From Morella rubra (taxonomy: Eukaryota > Streptophyta > Magnoliopsida > Fagales > Myricaceae): a stretch of 64,000 nucleotides of DNA. Below the pieces are notes generated by a model, which was not told the DNA's origin, did no database searches, and was given only the letters and a program-made list of their open reading frames with translations. A program made the translations under genes and the position numbers. Positions 21,740 to 34,756 of this stretch are shown here, one piece after another (position 1 is the first letter of the stretch; each line of letters starts with the position of its first letter). The stretch lies in NCBI GenBank assembly GCA_003952965.2, contig CM025854.1:4115982-4179981 (forward strand), in the 5' to 3' direction.

Positions 21740-21835
21740 TGAGAGAAAGCGAACTGTCTTCTTATCCGAATGCATCCAGCTTGTATCGTTGGTGATACAG
21801 GCTCCACCACGAGGCATCATCGTTATATTTTCGTG
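21740..21835 (-). pseudogene. MMP fragment D (cysteine-switch region)
   Basis: On the minus strand a short stretch matches the MMP propeptide end: MPRGGACITNDTSWMH-like, against RCGVADIINGTNWMH in the 7020 gene. The switch cysteine codon has become a glycine codon. It is part of a repeat shared with 24130-24440. Confidence 0.6.
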
Positions 21836-21872
21836 CATAGCAATTGAGTTATATTTCGTATATAGCAATTGG

Positions 21873-22298
21873 TAGGGTGTTTAACGACTTACTTGGAGTC
21901 GAAGAGATAATATTCGACTCCAACTCCAAATAAGTGTGAGTCGACTCCAACTCTATTCAGTTGGGTCGTCGGGGCTTCTATAGTCCAAAATTTTTGTGCC
22001 ACCGGCCTAAATAATAATTTTTTTTCTTAATGGATTTATGCACTTTGTAAGTTTTTTTTTTTTTCTTTTTTTGTCTTTGGACTAAAAATGCCCAAACACC
22101 TATCATTTAAAGGGGACAACTATAATTTTTTAAATGTAGGTCGAAGTCGGCTCTATGGACTACAAATACGACTTAAGTCAATTTTTTTTAAACTCTCATC
22201 TCCAACTCTCACCAACCCTACTATATGGGTCGAAGTCGGCTCAAAGTCGGCTCAAGTCGAGGTCGGAGTTAGTTTTGGAGTCATTTTGCACAGCCCAA
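21873..22298. mobile_element. hAT-type MITE, 426 bp, with empty-site paralog
   Basis: The ends tagggtgttt and gcacagcccaa are imperfect inverted repeats. Flanks gcaattgg (21865-21872) and tcaattgg (22299-22306) fit an 8-bp target duplication. The interior has many gtcgg/actcc repeats (gtcgaagtcggctc). The related segment near 24310 reads agcaattggacagcaaaa without the insert, which is the unoccupied site. Confidence 0.82.
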
Positions 22299-22499
22299 TC
22301 AATTGGGCAGCAAAAGTCCCACTAGCTTTAGCGATATTGGGAATCCTGGATTGGAATACCCTAAAAATTATTGTTCAAATTTTATAATACAGTTTCAAAG
22401 AGAGATAGACACAATAAGTGAACTCTACACTCTTTAATATTGGCCATATAAAGTTTGGAGCAGTATATACCCTATAGTGAGGTATACTTATTATTGGAG

Positions 22500-23580
22500 A
22501 GATAGACACAATAAGTTAACACATGTCACCCAAATTTAAAATTGTGTGACTTAATTTTTTTTATATAACTTTTTCGTAATTTCTAAACTATTTGTGTTTT
22601 TAAAAATAAATTTAAATTATTCTGTTTGATTTGTTTTATATTTGGCTGATGTGATATATATTGTTATGTGACTTGAAATTTTTTAATTAAGGTAACTTTT
22701 TTATTTAGTTTTTGGTGATATGTGTCAACTTATAATTTTAGCTGATGAAGGACTTGTTTCATAAAAATTCTAAATCCAAGCACTTTTTATGATCAAGGTA
22801 AAAATCGAAAGAGAATTTATTAAACGTGGTCAAAACTCAGGACCAAGTACTTAACTCTATTATTTCCGGATCCTTAGTGAATAGAACCTACTCAGACTTG
22901 ATACTGACGCTAGTAATTTCTCCAAATTACTTAATGCATATTGCATGTTGATAGCAGTCCTCTTAATCATTTGCAAGTGTTAGAATTTTTAGCCAGCGGG
23001 TAAAGAAAACGTTATATCGAACGCGCGACTTATTTATGAAAAAAAGAAAAATTAATATACTTTTTCCTGATTAAATTCCATAATCTTATTTTGCAACAAC
23101 AAGCCAGTAATAATCTAATTCACTCGAATATTCTCTAATTTTTCCTCTCTTTTACCGTTCCTCGAATCATCTATTAACTTTGGAGATAATAAACCTAATA
23201 TGTGAGATTAGACAAGTCATGTGCTCTCTTAAGTTAAGATTTCGAAGCTTAAAGCTGGCCCAGAGAGGCTTTTTTAGAAAATTGGAAGTGTGAAAACTAT
23301 ACATATAACAGTACCAAAGAGGTTTCCACAATGGCTTGTTCAAACCGATTAATGTGTGGAATTATTAAAGGAGATTCTAGATAGGAAGGCCTGTGCCTGG
23401 GATAGAATAAAGTGTTTTCTAATTTACAAAATAAACTACAACGGTGCCCCCAGGATAGGAATAGGAATCTTCTCAATTAATTTGCTGCAATTAGTTTGTT
23501 TTTTAGACTCTAGTTTGAACTTCTTGTTATTTGATAAATTTATGGAATCATGAATGTTATTTTGTCACACGTGAATGAAT
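22500..23580 (+). pseudogene. MMP paralog E: promoter fused to 3' end, coding region deleted
   Basis: 22500-22960 matches the MMP upstream region 6330-6790, and 23305-23390 matches 6800-6895 (gaggtttccacaatggcttgtt, ctagataggaag). At about 23400 it jumps straight to MMP 3' sequence: atagaataaag, atttacaaaataaac, tcttctcaatta, and a tttgataaa...atgaatgaattaa-like flank matching 19165-19230. The whole coding region is missing. Confidence 0.75.
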
Positions 23581-24129
23581 TAATAAACCTAGCTATAATA
23601 AATACGATCGAGGTATATTAAGCGTGAGTACTAGTACATAAGAAAATCTAAAGTAGAGCACAGATTCATATGTAATTAAAAATATAATTGAGCATTTTAT
23701 TTTATACCATGATAATACATACATTTCCTATAAGTAGATTCAAATATAAAGTATACAATACTTTGATTTATAAATGTGCAAGATCTTGCATAGTCAATAC
23801 GTTTTCACATCGTATAAAATCCCTAGTTTTTAATAGAAAATTACTGGGTTACGTTAGGTAGAAAGGGTGCTTTTTTAAAGTAATTAATTCTGAACGATAT
23901 TAGAGATCAAGTTAATTGTTCGATTATATAGAAAAGAGAAATCTGCGTAATTAATCAGTTGAAATCGTTATAGTTCCAAGATACGACATTCCACGGTACA
24001 AACAAGTCATTGAACTTTTCTTAGAAATATACGTTATTACGTTATACCTACAGAGAAAGGTAATTTCCGAGTGTTTTGGAAAAGATTCGGTTATAAGAAA
24101 CTAAATTCTAAATTTTTATAAATAACTCC

Positions 24130-24446
24130 TCTTAAAACTGAGCTACATTTTTTGGGGGGTAAAATGGTTAGTGTTCCTAAAACAGAGCCGTTTTACATAG
24201 AAATGAGCTCTGTCCTTGAGCATGCGAGAACGCGTATTGTCTTCTTACCCGAAAGCATCCAGCTTGTACACTTGGTGATATGGGCATCATCATTATATTT
24301 CATATAAAGCAATTGGACAGCAAAAGGCCCACTCGCTTTAGGGATATTAGGAATTGTGGGATAATTTATTGTTTGAATTTCACAATGCCAGTTTAAAGAG
24401 AGAGATATATAATATATGGACTCTATACTGTTTAATATTGAAGTGG
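24130..24446 (-). pseudogene. MMP fragment F, duplicate of the 21655-22430 segment
   Basis: 24160-24440 matches 21680-22430 with the MITE left out: taaaatggttagtgttcc, cagagccgttttacat, gcatccagcttgtaca, cagcaaaaggcccactcgctttag. It contains the same short minus-strand MMP piece as fragment D and no open frame of any length. Confidence 0.6.
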
Positions 24447-24726
24447 ATGGTTCAAGACTCAATAGTGTTGCCGAACCTAGAAGGGGGGTTGAATAGATTC
24501 TGATTTTTCTTTAATTCTTTAACCACTTAAAAAACTGCACACTCTTCACAAGTACATCAGCAAATTTCAAAAGAACTAAAGCAACAAAATATCGTGCGGA
24601 AGCAATAACCCAATATGGACAGCAGATTCTCAGGGTCAGAACAACACTATACTTCTTTCTTAATCAAGAAAACTAAAGAAAGAAATAATCACAATAACAT
24701 CAAGTTAATCTACGTAAAACACATCA
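24447..24726 (-). mobile_element. Sirevirus-type LTR fragment cut by assembly gap
   Basis: Starting near ttcaagactcaa and gccgaacctagaaggggggtt, it resembles the 3' part of the LTR at 53978-55126 (ttaagactcaaa, cgaacctagagagggggtg), in the same orientation. It runs into the N gap, so its other end is not seen. It lies upstream of the SINAT exons, where the 5' part of that gene would be expected. Confidence 0.6.
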
Positions 24727-24827
24727 NNNNNNNNNNNNNNNNNNNNNNNNNNNNNNNNNNNNNNNNNNNNNNNNNNNNNNNNNNNNNNNNNNNNNNNNNN
24801 NNNNNNNNNNNNNNNNNNNNNNNNNNN
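24727..24827. other. Assembly gap (N)
   Basis: A run of about 100 N between LTR-like sequence and the SINAT exons. Its real length is unknown. Confidence 0.99.
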
Positions 24828-25902
24828 CAACATTGTCGATTCCGTCCATACAATTGCCCTTATGCCGGATCAGAGTGCTCTGTCACAGGTGACATTCCAA
24901 GTCTTGTTACACATCTCAAGGATGACCACAAGGTGGACATGCATGATGGGTGTACCTTCAACCATCGCTATGTTAAATCAAATCCACATGAAGTTGAAAA
25001 TGCCACATGGATGTTAACTGTAAGTGTTATATTCTGTGATCCCATTTTCTGGCTTGTTGGCTCACTTATGTAATTTCTATGGTCCCATTTCCATCTTCCC
25101 TGTCTTATCGGCAGATGAGGGAGACGGCCTGGGCCCTGAGTTGGAAGGATCATGGACATGACATGATTCTATCTTATTCCATATATCTTGCTGGGGTTTT
25201 GTAAATGTTTGCACTAATTGTGATAAATTCTTCTGTGGTAGCAAGATTATTCGTTCTTCTTCTTGACCCTAGTTTATTTAAGATCTAGTCTTTTTTTAGC
25301 ACATAGCAGTGGTGCTGGTGCATAATCAACTTCATCTAAATTTAAACTATGGAAAACGGTTCCTAATTGCCTCCTATGATGGTTGGGAACTAGTAATAAT
25401 TTTCTCAAGCAGGTTCCTCTCGCTTTATTACATACTGCTGTGAAAACATATTCCATGCTCCAAAGGAATTGCTTTTGTGATCATTCCCTAGATTCACTTC
25501 TCTATCCCTACTACATATTATGTCCATTTTTGCAACCAAATGCAATGTTTTTCCAATATAGAACCTTACATTTATGTGCAGGTGTTCAACTGTTTTGGAA
25601 GGCAATTTTGTTTGCATTTCGAGGCTTTCCAGCTTGGAATGGCTCCAGTCTACATGGCCTTCTTACGATTCATGGGCGATGATAATGAGGCAAAGAAATT
25701 CAGCTACAGTTTGGAAGTTGGTGCTAACGGTCGTAAACTCATATGGCAAGGTATTCCGAGGAGCATCCGTGACAGTCATAATAAAGTTCGTGACAGTCAA
25801 GATGGGCTCATTATTCAGAGGAATATGGCTCTCTACTTTTCTGGTGGGGATAGGCAAGAGCTGAAGTTGAGGGTTACTGGCCGTATATGGAAAGAAGAAT
25901 AA
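24828..25902 (+). CDS. SINAT: SINAT-type RING E3 ubiquitin ligase, last two exons
   Basis: A seven-in-absentia family ubiquitin ligase. Plant SINATs form dimers and direct target proteins to degradation in hormone, light and stress signalling. Two exons are visible: up to 25019 (ATGTTAACT|gtaagt) and 25582-25902 (tgtgcag|GTGTTC), joined in phase 0. Seen: the SIAH-type zinc finger end (YNCPYAG, THLKDDHKVDMH) and the TRAF-like substrate-binding domain (CFGRQFCLHFEAFQLG, VYMAFLRFMGDD, ending VTGRIWKEE). Both exons are clean and strongly conserved. The RING-finger exon is not in the window; it lies in the gap or was displaced by the LTR-like sequence before it. If the gap is short, the gene is 5'-truncated. 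Confidence 0.92.
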
Positions 25903-28080
25903 CCATGTAGAAAGATGATGGATATTTAGGCGAGTGTACAGTAAGTCACTGGGGTTGCTTCATGTTGCAAGTTGTGAAGCTTTTAATTATTCCAAGTAGG
26001 TTTCTCTTTGTCGTTACACAAGGTTTCTGTAACTGGGATGGAGGGGCATTCTGCAAACCACTCTGTTTGCTGCCCTTGCATCCGATAATCTCTCGTTGAA
26101 AATGTTAATGTAAAAGATCGAATCAAATATCGGTTGAATTGTAGTGCCAAAAAGATTGATTTGGTTGTGGAATGTCTTTAGCTTCTTCTGCATCGTCATT
26201 TACCTATTTTATCTTCCATCCTCTTGAAGCTATAATCTTCGGCTATTCTTGCTTCTTGACAATGCAGGTCACAACCAACAAAAGATAATCCTGTAATTTC
26301 TTAACTCTCGTGCCTATATGCACAGTGTCACCAAGGATTGCTAGCCGTCAATCAACTGATCCTTTTCTTTTCCCCTCTAAATTATGGCAAACAGGTTCAT
26401 ATCTGAGGAGGAGAATCAGTAGGAGAATGATTTGTGAGTGGTCTGGTAGCTGCATAATTGATTGTGAGTGACCTAGTTTTATAGAGTGGTACTTTAATGG
26501 AATTAGTACTCTATTAATGTTGAAGAAGGAAGAAAACGTATGAACATTGGAATATTTGCTGATTAAGAGCAACTACTTATCACATTATTATTTATGCGTC
26601 TTGATAATATCACTGGACTCAGTTAGTGTGAGAGAGAGAGGAGTAACGAGAGTCTCGCGAGAGAGAATGTACGAGGTAGGCGACCTCTCTCGCTTCTCTG
26701 TCTGAGTGAGAGAAGTAGGACTGTCTTGACACTTTGCATTCCGATCTATTATTTTTGTTATATTACCATTAACTATTGATTCAGACACTTTGCATTCTCG
26801 TTAAAATTTCTGTCAATTGTGTATAGAGTCACGAGATGATGTCACTCTCTCTCGGATGCCCACACGAATGTCAAGTTGACTCAGCAAGAGGGTGCACAGG
26901 GCAACTGAAGTGTAGAAAGGCGCTTCACACACTATCCGGCGGTGCGTGTATTTTTATTTTATTCACTCAAAAAATCATTTTCGTCTAAATAATTTGAAAA
27001 TTTTAAGAGGGTAACAAAAGTATCTAAAATGACAATGATGGTGGAATTAATGTGACAAAATAAGTATATTAAGAGTGCAAAGGTGTTAAAAACCTAATAG
27101 TTAGAGGGTTTGTTAAGTGTATTTACTCGAAAAAACTAACTTGTATCGAGTCTTAATGTCTTAAATGAAAGGAGATTCTAGGAGTGATATAGTATTGCGG
27201 CACATATTGAAGAGCTGCGACTCAGGGACGGTGACGAAGGGCCTGAAATGCGGGGTTGGAATATAAAAATTGCACAAGTAGTGGCATGATTCTAATGCAA
27301 CAATGATTAGTGGAAATGCAGGGGATATGGCTAACCCAAAGCCAGGCTTTGCACCAACCGTTGGAATGTTACAATTCATGTGTTTCAGTCATAATATGTA
27401 AGTACCGTGAGATTTAATAATTAACTTAAGTTAGTATATTTATAGAATATAAGCGAAATCACTACAGATATCGGCGAGAGATCTGACTGTTGACAAACTG
27501 TTGTCATAGTGATCTGGATTGAGATTATGTGGTAGTATAGCATATTTCTCACTAGAGAGATAAAATTTATGGTTGTAAAAGTAAATACTCAAAAAGCAAC
27601 ATTGGGTATTTGTGGATGCAAGAGACGATATTTAGATGTAAGGTACAACAGACAAAAATTGTTTGAAAAATACTTTTTGACCTTTAAGGCAGCTTCATCA
27701 TAACATCTCTTGTATAAGACATAGATGTTGATGATGAGAGACTATGTAGCTCTAACTCTCACTCTCTCTCAACGATATGAGGCGGACGTATAGGATAGGC
27801 ACGTATTAATGTATTGATTGCAAATAAAAATTCACATGCCTTTCGCCTGAGAGCCATACAACATGGACGATTCATGACTAATTTTAGATCTTCGATGAGC
27901 CTGAAAACATTATCTTTGACAGTCTTGATTTAGTGAACATTGATCGTCGGATTTAGCATAACAATATTGAGGAGAATAAAAAAAAGATCAAGTGAGTGTT
28001 AATGGACGTGCAACGTGGGGGGCACTTTGGAGATAGGATGGGGTTAGCTGGTTAATTTTAGAGATTGAGTTCTTCAACCG
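25903..28080. other. SINAT 3' UTR and intergenic DNA
   Basis: The first few hundred bases are probably the SINAT 3' UTR. After that no gene is recognised. 26622-26715 holds clustered gagaga/ctctctcgc tracts that are partly self-complementary. Frames of 60-74 codons here lack any family motif. Confidence 0.5.
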
Positions 28081-31000
28081 AGTTTCCCGCGGAACAGAGA
28101 AACATCTGCCTCTGCCCCAAAACAGAGCTATCAAAGGAAGTTAGAGAAGATAGGACTTTTTGCTTCCTCTGTTCCTAGATCTCTTTTCTCTTCAGCATTT
28201 ATCAAAATTCTTTTCGTCTGTCTCTGTCTTTGAGTTTTTAGTGTATTGGCCCTTGACGGGTCGATTGGATCACAGGTAAAATGCATCCTTTCTTTCTCCA
28301 TCTGAAAGTGTTTATGAAAACGTTTAACATGAATATCTTGGAATTCTTATGCGATACATACATTGGCAGTTGTTACCAGATTGACTGTCTGTCTTTAGCA
28401 CCTAACATGTCAGGTTTAAATTTGTCTATTCCTTGAAAGTTTTCTTTATTCGATTCCTGGCAAACTAAGAGACATTTATTTATTGTTGTTGCGATTTTGG
28501 AAAAAATCTCTTGTTGTTTTTGTTCACTTTTCTTGGAATTCTGGAGGTACGAAGGAAAGGGGACGGAGTGAAAAGGAATGTGTTTGTTATATTGAATGCA
28601 ATATACAATGGTCAGATCAATCTAAGGAAGTTCAGATATATAAATATACAGAAACTTGGGTGTGTGAGAACGTGTTAGGTCAATCTATTTGAATCGTAAT
28701 TACTTTTAGGATCCAGCCTATAATTTGTGCTTTCTCGTGTATCTCAAAAAAAATTAATATAACTTTTATTGAGAAACTCATGTAGAATAAATGATATTGT
28801 GTCAACTATCAAAGTTCTCCTATTTTTGAATAGACGGATATTTGGTTGTGATGTTTAGGTTATAAATTTTAAGTCGACCTGATAGGAATATTGAACTATA
28901 TTGGTTGGCCGAAGAAGAAAATTTCTGGGAGGCTGGACATGTTAGAAGTTCAGGGTTTCTGGATCGTTGGCTCTGTTTTCTAAACATGGGGTTGGGAGTG
29001 TTTATTTAGTAAGGTGTATATTTATGGGTGATTGGTGGTTTTGTTTTTTTTTGAAATTTTTTTATATTGATTTTTTTGTGTGATTGGTTTTCATACTTTC
29101 CTGGTTTTTCTGTGTTTTCTCATATTTACTTTTCTAGATGATATATTGGGGATACGCATATTCGGATTTATAGAGTTGAGAATCCCGGATATTAATAGTA
29201 AAGTTACGATGATAACTTTAGGTTTAATCCGGGCTAGGTGATTTGGGTGAGTATTTGGAATTTTAGAACATGAGATTATTTCTTATTTTATTCTTAGTCA
29301 TAGTTTGCATTTGTGGTAGTTTGAGAATGTGATCTGCTGACGAGCGTCGTTATCATACGTTTGGGAATCAACTTATTGGATGTTTTTCCTGGCTGTGGGG
29401 CATAAAAGGAGATAGGTGTAAAGCAAAACAGTAGGGGCAACTCTTCGTCCATCAAGGGCATAGACCAAGCATTCTGGTGTCGAATAAAGTTTTGAGCCAT
29501 TATTTTCAGGAAAAAACGAAGAGAGGTATTTAATAATACTATTTGTGTATAGGCGGGCTTAAAATCAAGAAATTAGCTTCTTATATAGATCTTCCTGTGC
29601 ATTATTTTTTATGGTTTTGCGTGAGTCGCTGTGTCGTCTTGTTGGGCGTGTTGTGGGATGTCAGGCTTGCTAATGCGCTGTTTTAAGCTATTGGCTTTTT
29701 GTGGATTTGATGGGTCGTTAAGATAAGTTTTGACTTATCATTGTTCCTAACTTGAGAGTGGGACATGAACGGATGGTAGGTAGAACAAGCAGGGAAAATT
29801 AGGGTTACTACATTACGAATTACTTTTATAGGTGAAAGGGGATAGATCAGGAATTCAGGTTCGCGAGCGAACTTAACTGGTGGACGGCAGAGGCTCTAGA
29901 GAGGGATATAATTATAATGTTTGTGGTTTATTTCAGATGGTTCTTGCGGTATGTGTTTTTTTCCTAGTACTTATGCAGAAGACTGTCAAATACACAAATG
30001 GGGATAATGATATTGTGTTTCCGGATGTTACTTGCAATGGTTAGCAATTTAAAAAAATAACAGTATACATATGTATTGGTAGTTAATATGGGGGTGTTGT
30101 TCATATTACTGGGGTGGGGGATTGTTATTACAACAAGGGGATGTGGTATCCGTCTTAATATGGTTTCCAATTGCACACAATTAGCTTCTCACTGAATAAC
30201 GGAACAGTATATTGGAAATAGTGGTGTCTAATTTGTGTGACGTTAAGTAAATATAAGCGACGCTTAACGAAGGAGATATGACGAATAATATCATCAGGGT
30301 AAGACAATAACACATGAATTTGGAAAAGGCGGCACTTGTTTTAATTATTCTCATTTTTTTTTAAGGGTTGTTATTTAGATAATAGTGTTGGGTAGAGGAT
30401 AGGGGATATAATAAGTCATAGGGAGGCGATGGCAAAAGTTCAACAATAAGATGTATGGGATAATTGTGCAAATAATTAGGGTGGGTGCTAGATTATATGT
30501 GATTGCGAATTGATAAGAGACAGCGTTTAAAGGAGTTTAAGTTGAAACATGTGTCAGAAGGAAAGTTTTGGGATTTTTCTTCATCAATCTAAGAATTTGT
30601 ATTTTCGTACTTCTTAAAATTTTGAAAATTAGTGTGAGGTGACAGGTCCGTCATTAGTGAAATGTGAGGTCGCTAATAATAGAAGACTTTGACGGTGGGT
30701 AATTTAGGACAAGCGTTTGTGAATTGAGAAAAGTGAAGTGTATATCGTATAATATGTGCGATGATACATTAACTCTCTAGCAAAACATAACAAGTAATAG
30801 ATCAGGCTGCAGCTAGTAACAGAATTCTGTGACTAGTCAAACTATAATTCTCAAAAGAGACGGAAAGAACCACTCACAATTTGATTTTGTAGAACGCATC
30901 AGTGAGACAAGTAACTTATTTTCAACATAACAGCTTTTTTATAGGTACAGGATAATTTTATGTGTTTCCTGTCTGGATATCGAAATAGTGGCTATTTTAG

Positions 31001-34000
31001 TAATTTTTGTTGCAATGCAATGTGATGTCAATTATGTCTCGCTTGTGTTCCTGTTCTAATGTCATCATCTGTTTCTGTCTCTAACTCCATAAAAAAAAAA
31101 AAATGAGGCTAAAAAAAGTTTCTTACAGCATCTCTAAATCATACAACTTAGAACTTCTTCTCATGAAGGCAAATTTGTACAATTAGGTAAGTCTCGGGTA
31201 AGTCACTTGTTTTTGTGTTTTTGTGGGGCATTGGGTTTTGCTCTTGGTTGCAGTGAAATTTATATCTTTTGGTCTCTCTTTTCTTCGTTGAATACATCAC
31301 ATAACAGAAAACGGGAATCGCCTTCTGTGTTATATTTATTTCTCTCAGTTAAAAAATATCCAGGCAAAAACCATAGGAGGGCTGTCGTTTCTTATTCAAA
31401 CGTCGACGAAATAAGAGGATGACTAGCGATTGCTCGTTAATTGACATTTACGTTGGTAAGTATACAAATTGGTAGAAAGATAGTTACAAAACCCAAAGGG
31501 AAAATGAAGAAATAAAGAGTTAATTTCAGACAAATGATGCGGAATAAGTGACAGCCCTAGTTCGTACAGACTGTAATATAAATGAAAGATGTAGGTTCGT
31601 TTGCAAAGACGCCGATGAAAATAAAACATAAGAATTTCTAAAGTGAGATATAAATTTCATCTATTTTTTTATTGAGAAATTTTCTTTACTGCAGTGTAGG
31701 GAAAGGTTTGTTAAGGGGAGTATGGGTTCGGTTTGGGAAATCTCAATCTTCCATATCCACCAAAAGGGGTGGGTAGCCACTCTAAGGGATGAAAACTTCA
31801 AATGGGTTATAAGATTGTCCTGATTAAATCATTGGGTCGGGCGCAGCGATCTCAATAGCAAGTTGAAATTGCGTAGTTTCGTGCGGATACTTCGGTATTA
31901 GGAGTTCCTTGCGTCAGGGTCACCCTTACTATTAGGCTAGGTGATGATTTTTCTCTTTTCAGGTTCGGATCTCGTATGACTTGAAAATTCTTTTGGTCGA
32001 GGTTCAGTCCTTCCTAGCCCGCTTTTAAATCAATTCCAATTCACTTCATTGACAATTTCCTAATGATTTTTTGATCTGCTGTACTGATCATTCTTTGGGT
32101 TTCTGAAGCTGTGAATAAGATATTTCCAAGAATTGTCAACAGACCTGATTTCTTTAAAACCGAAGAAAGAAAGTGCGCCGGGGTGGAATCCTTTTCTCCT
32201 CTTCAGATATTCGCGCTCGATAAAGATATTCTATAGTCTTATTGATTTCGGTCAGGAGCAGCTTCGGTGATAAGTTCGGGGATCGGACGAATACATAACC
32301 TTATAGGCGATTTTCTGGGCTTACTGTCCAACTGGTATTGTTGCAGTATTCGCCAGAGATATTACAGTTCTTTCGGGGTTTTCTATCAGTGTTTCATTTT
32401 TGGTGAATGTTATAACCGTGTGGACTAGACATTTTCTCCATTTGGGAATTATCTATTGAAGATAGTTAATAAAGTTAATGAGAATTTGGCGTAGATTTAA
32501 TATGCAGGGTCAATAGATTGAGATGTGTTGAAGATAGAAACTCTAATATACCGTATTGAATTCCACTAGTGAGACAGGGAGAGCAATTTGGAACATGGAG
32601 TCAGCTAGTTTAGATGTCTCTGTGTTTCTGTAGCTATTCTTTTTAATGATACTGTAATTTCTGACAACCACTAAGGTAAAGCTGGAGTGAATGGACTTGT
32701 TGTACTGGGAGAATGCTCACACATAGAGGTAGGAAGACAGAGTTCGGATGTTTAGGTACAATACAAATTCTATTAGACGCAATAAACGGGCCTTGTTAGT
32801 TCTACATTAAAAACTAATTATAACCTGCAATTCCTTCTAAAGAGTTTAACTTAAGTATGCTTGTGGTTGAATTTGGGGGGAGAGTTTTTTAAAAATATCT
32901 TCTCCATTAAAGTTGAAATTGGTATATGGCTTCACTGCTTATTGATAGCCTACCTATTGGGGATTTCTTCGATGTTAGGTAACATTTATTTTGGTTATGT
33001 CCTTAATATTACTCTTGCTACGAACTCAACGGTGCCCTCCCGGCCAATCGATCTTTAAATTATTGGGGCTTTACGGTACAGGGTAGTGGCTTACTTGAAT
33101 ACCGTTTTGGGGGCTTCTGCACGAATTGTCCTATCGAGTAAGACATCTTGAATGTAATGGGTTTATGAGGTTAGTCTCTATTGCGTTTGTATAAGTGAGG
33201 TTGTGTCTGTTTCTCGTTCTCGAGGGAAATGGCAATACTTCTTCATGGTGGATGTTAGTAAGTGGATGAAACATGGTGTTTATAAAGCCTTGATAATATT
33301 ATTTCTAATCCATTGAGTAATGGTAATATCCAGGAGCTGAAAAAGAAGCGAGGCAACAGGTGATAACAGTGATCTGAAATCGGTTACTTGGTGGGTTTAT
33401 GGTAGGCATTAGTATTTTCGTGCTTGTTGTATTTGTTGGGTGTAATTAAGATGTAGATAGATAAGAGTAGCTTATTATTTTGCTTTATCAATTGGCTTCT
33501 TTAAATATTAATCATGCATATTGAAAGGATATAGATTGTTCGTGATATATGCACTAGGGTATGGTGATTAGAGTAGCAATAATTCTGTAGATTACCTAGA
33601 AGGCTTTGGTTCTCTAAATAAAGTACTAATAATTTCGTGTTTCTAAAAAAGAAAAGGAGTAATATAAAATCCAATAGATTTGAGTTGAGTGTAAGTGAAC
33701 ACAGTGTTGTAGACATTGACCCACAGTAGGTAAACTAATAGTTAGGCTACAATCGATGCTCTTCTCGCCTTATTGGGCAAATGTAGATTCGTGTGCAACC
33801 TAGATGATTCTTTGTCTTTCTTTCAGTCCTTCTTTCGAACAAGTTAAAGACTGTTAACTCAGATTAACACTTATAAGAATTCGGTGATATCATATGATGT
33901 GGTAAATCATTTGGATTTGGACGTAGACGAATGATGTTGGCAATGATGATACATTTTGAAAAAACAGTAGTGTAAAAGGCATCACAAGTTGGAATACAAT

Positions 34001-34700
34001 CTCAAATTGCTCATTTAGCATTTGTATAACTACTTGAAACATGCATATTCAACTCAATTAATCAATTATGCATGCTGAGTCGATCCCAGAAACCACGTAA
34101 AATTATCAAAAACCTTACTCAATTCAAAAGAGAAAACAAAAAATATAATGGAAAGCAGATGCAAGCCCTCAAAATGGAAAAATATAGACACAGCGTATGT
34201 ATCGTCCTAAAAAATTCAGTACTATATGTATTAATTATCACTACGAAGCCTATAACATTTAAAGCATATATATTGTCTTTCTTTCTTTAAATGATCAGAC
34301 CATTTAACCAATCATGATACGAACTTTCTAAGACGTAGAGTCAGAAGAAGGTCAAAGCCATCCTTCTCCTTCTAATAGTCTAATTGCATATCTCGTTAGA
34401 TCCCTTTAGATTTGTAGTGATTGTTTTGTGGTGCCGTCACTAAGTATAGATTAGTGACTGTGCGGTTGGAAGGTCATAACGAATAATGACGTCCTCAGCA
34501 AAATACAAATTTTTCATATTTTGCCCTACTAAGTGAGAGACAGTGATAACTGTGGTCCCCTGTTTTTAACAAGGTTTGTAGTTGTCGTCTTGTTGAGTTG
34601 AAGAAGAAGGGATTCTCCTTTAGATTTTGTAGCAATTCATTTGGTTCAAAATATGTATGCAATTTTTTCTTTCTTGAACATTTATTGTCTATCTCTTTTA
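28081..34700. other. Long stretch without recognisable genes
   Basis: 28080-28280 resembles a plant gene leader (CT-rich, then cacag|gtaaaat), but no coding exon follows. From about 28.3 to 33.7 kb the plus strand is visibly rich in G and T and poor in C, and no frame of useful length or recognised motif occurs on either strand. I could not find LTRs, inverted repeats or a poly-A end that would identify it as one mobile element. Confidence 0.5.
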
Positions 34701-34756
34701 TTTTTGTATCATGTCAAATCCTTGAGAAATTTGATAGTTCTGTGATACGTACGTAC

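Noticed and set aside
31207-31422. 71-codon frame in the strand-skewed region
   Set aside because: Low-complexity, no motif, no partner exons.
32090-32230. Possible coding-looking stretch in 28-34 kb
   Set aside because: Frames are interrupted and I could not match them to any protein family.
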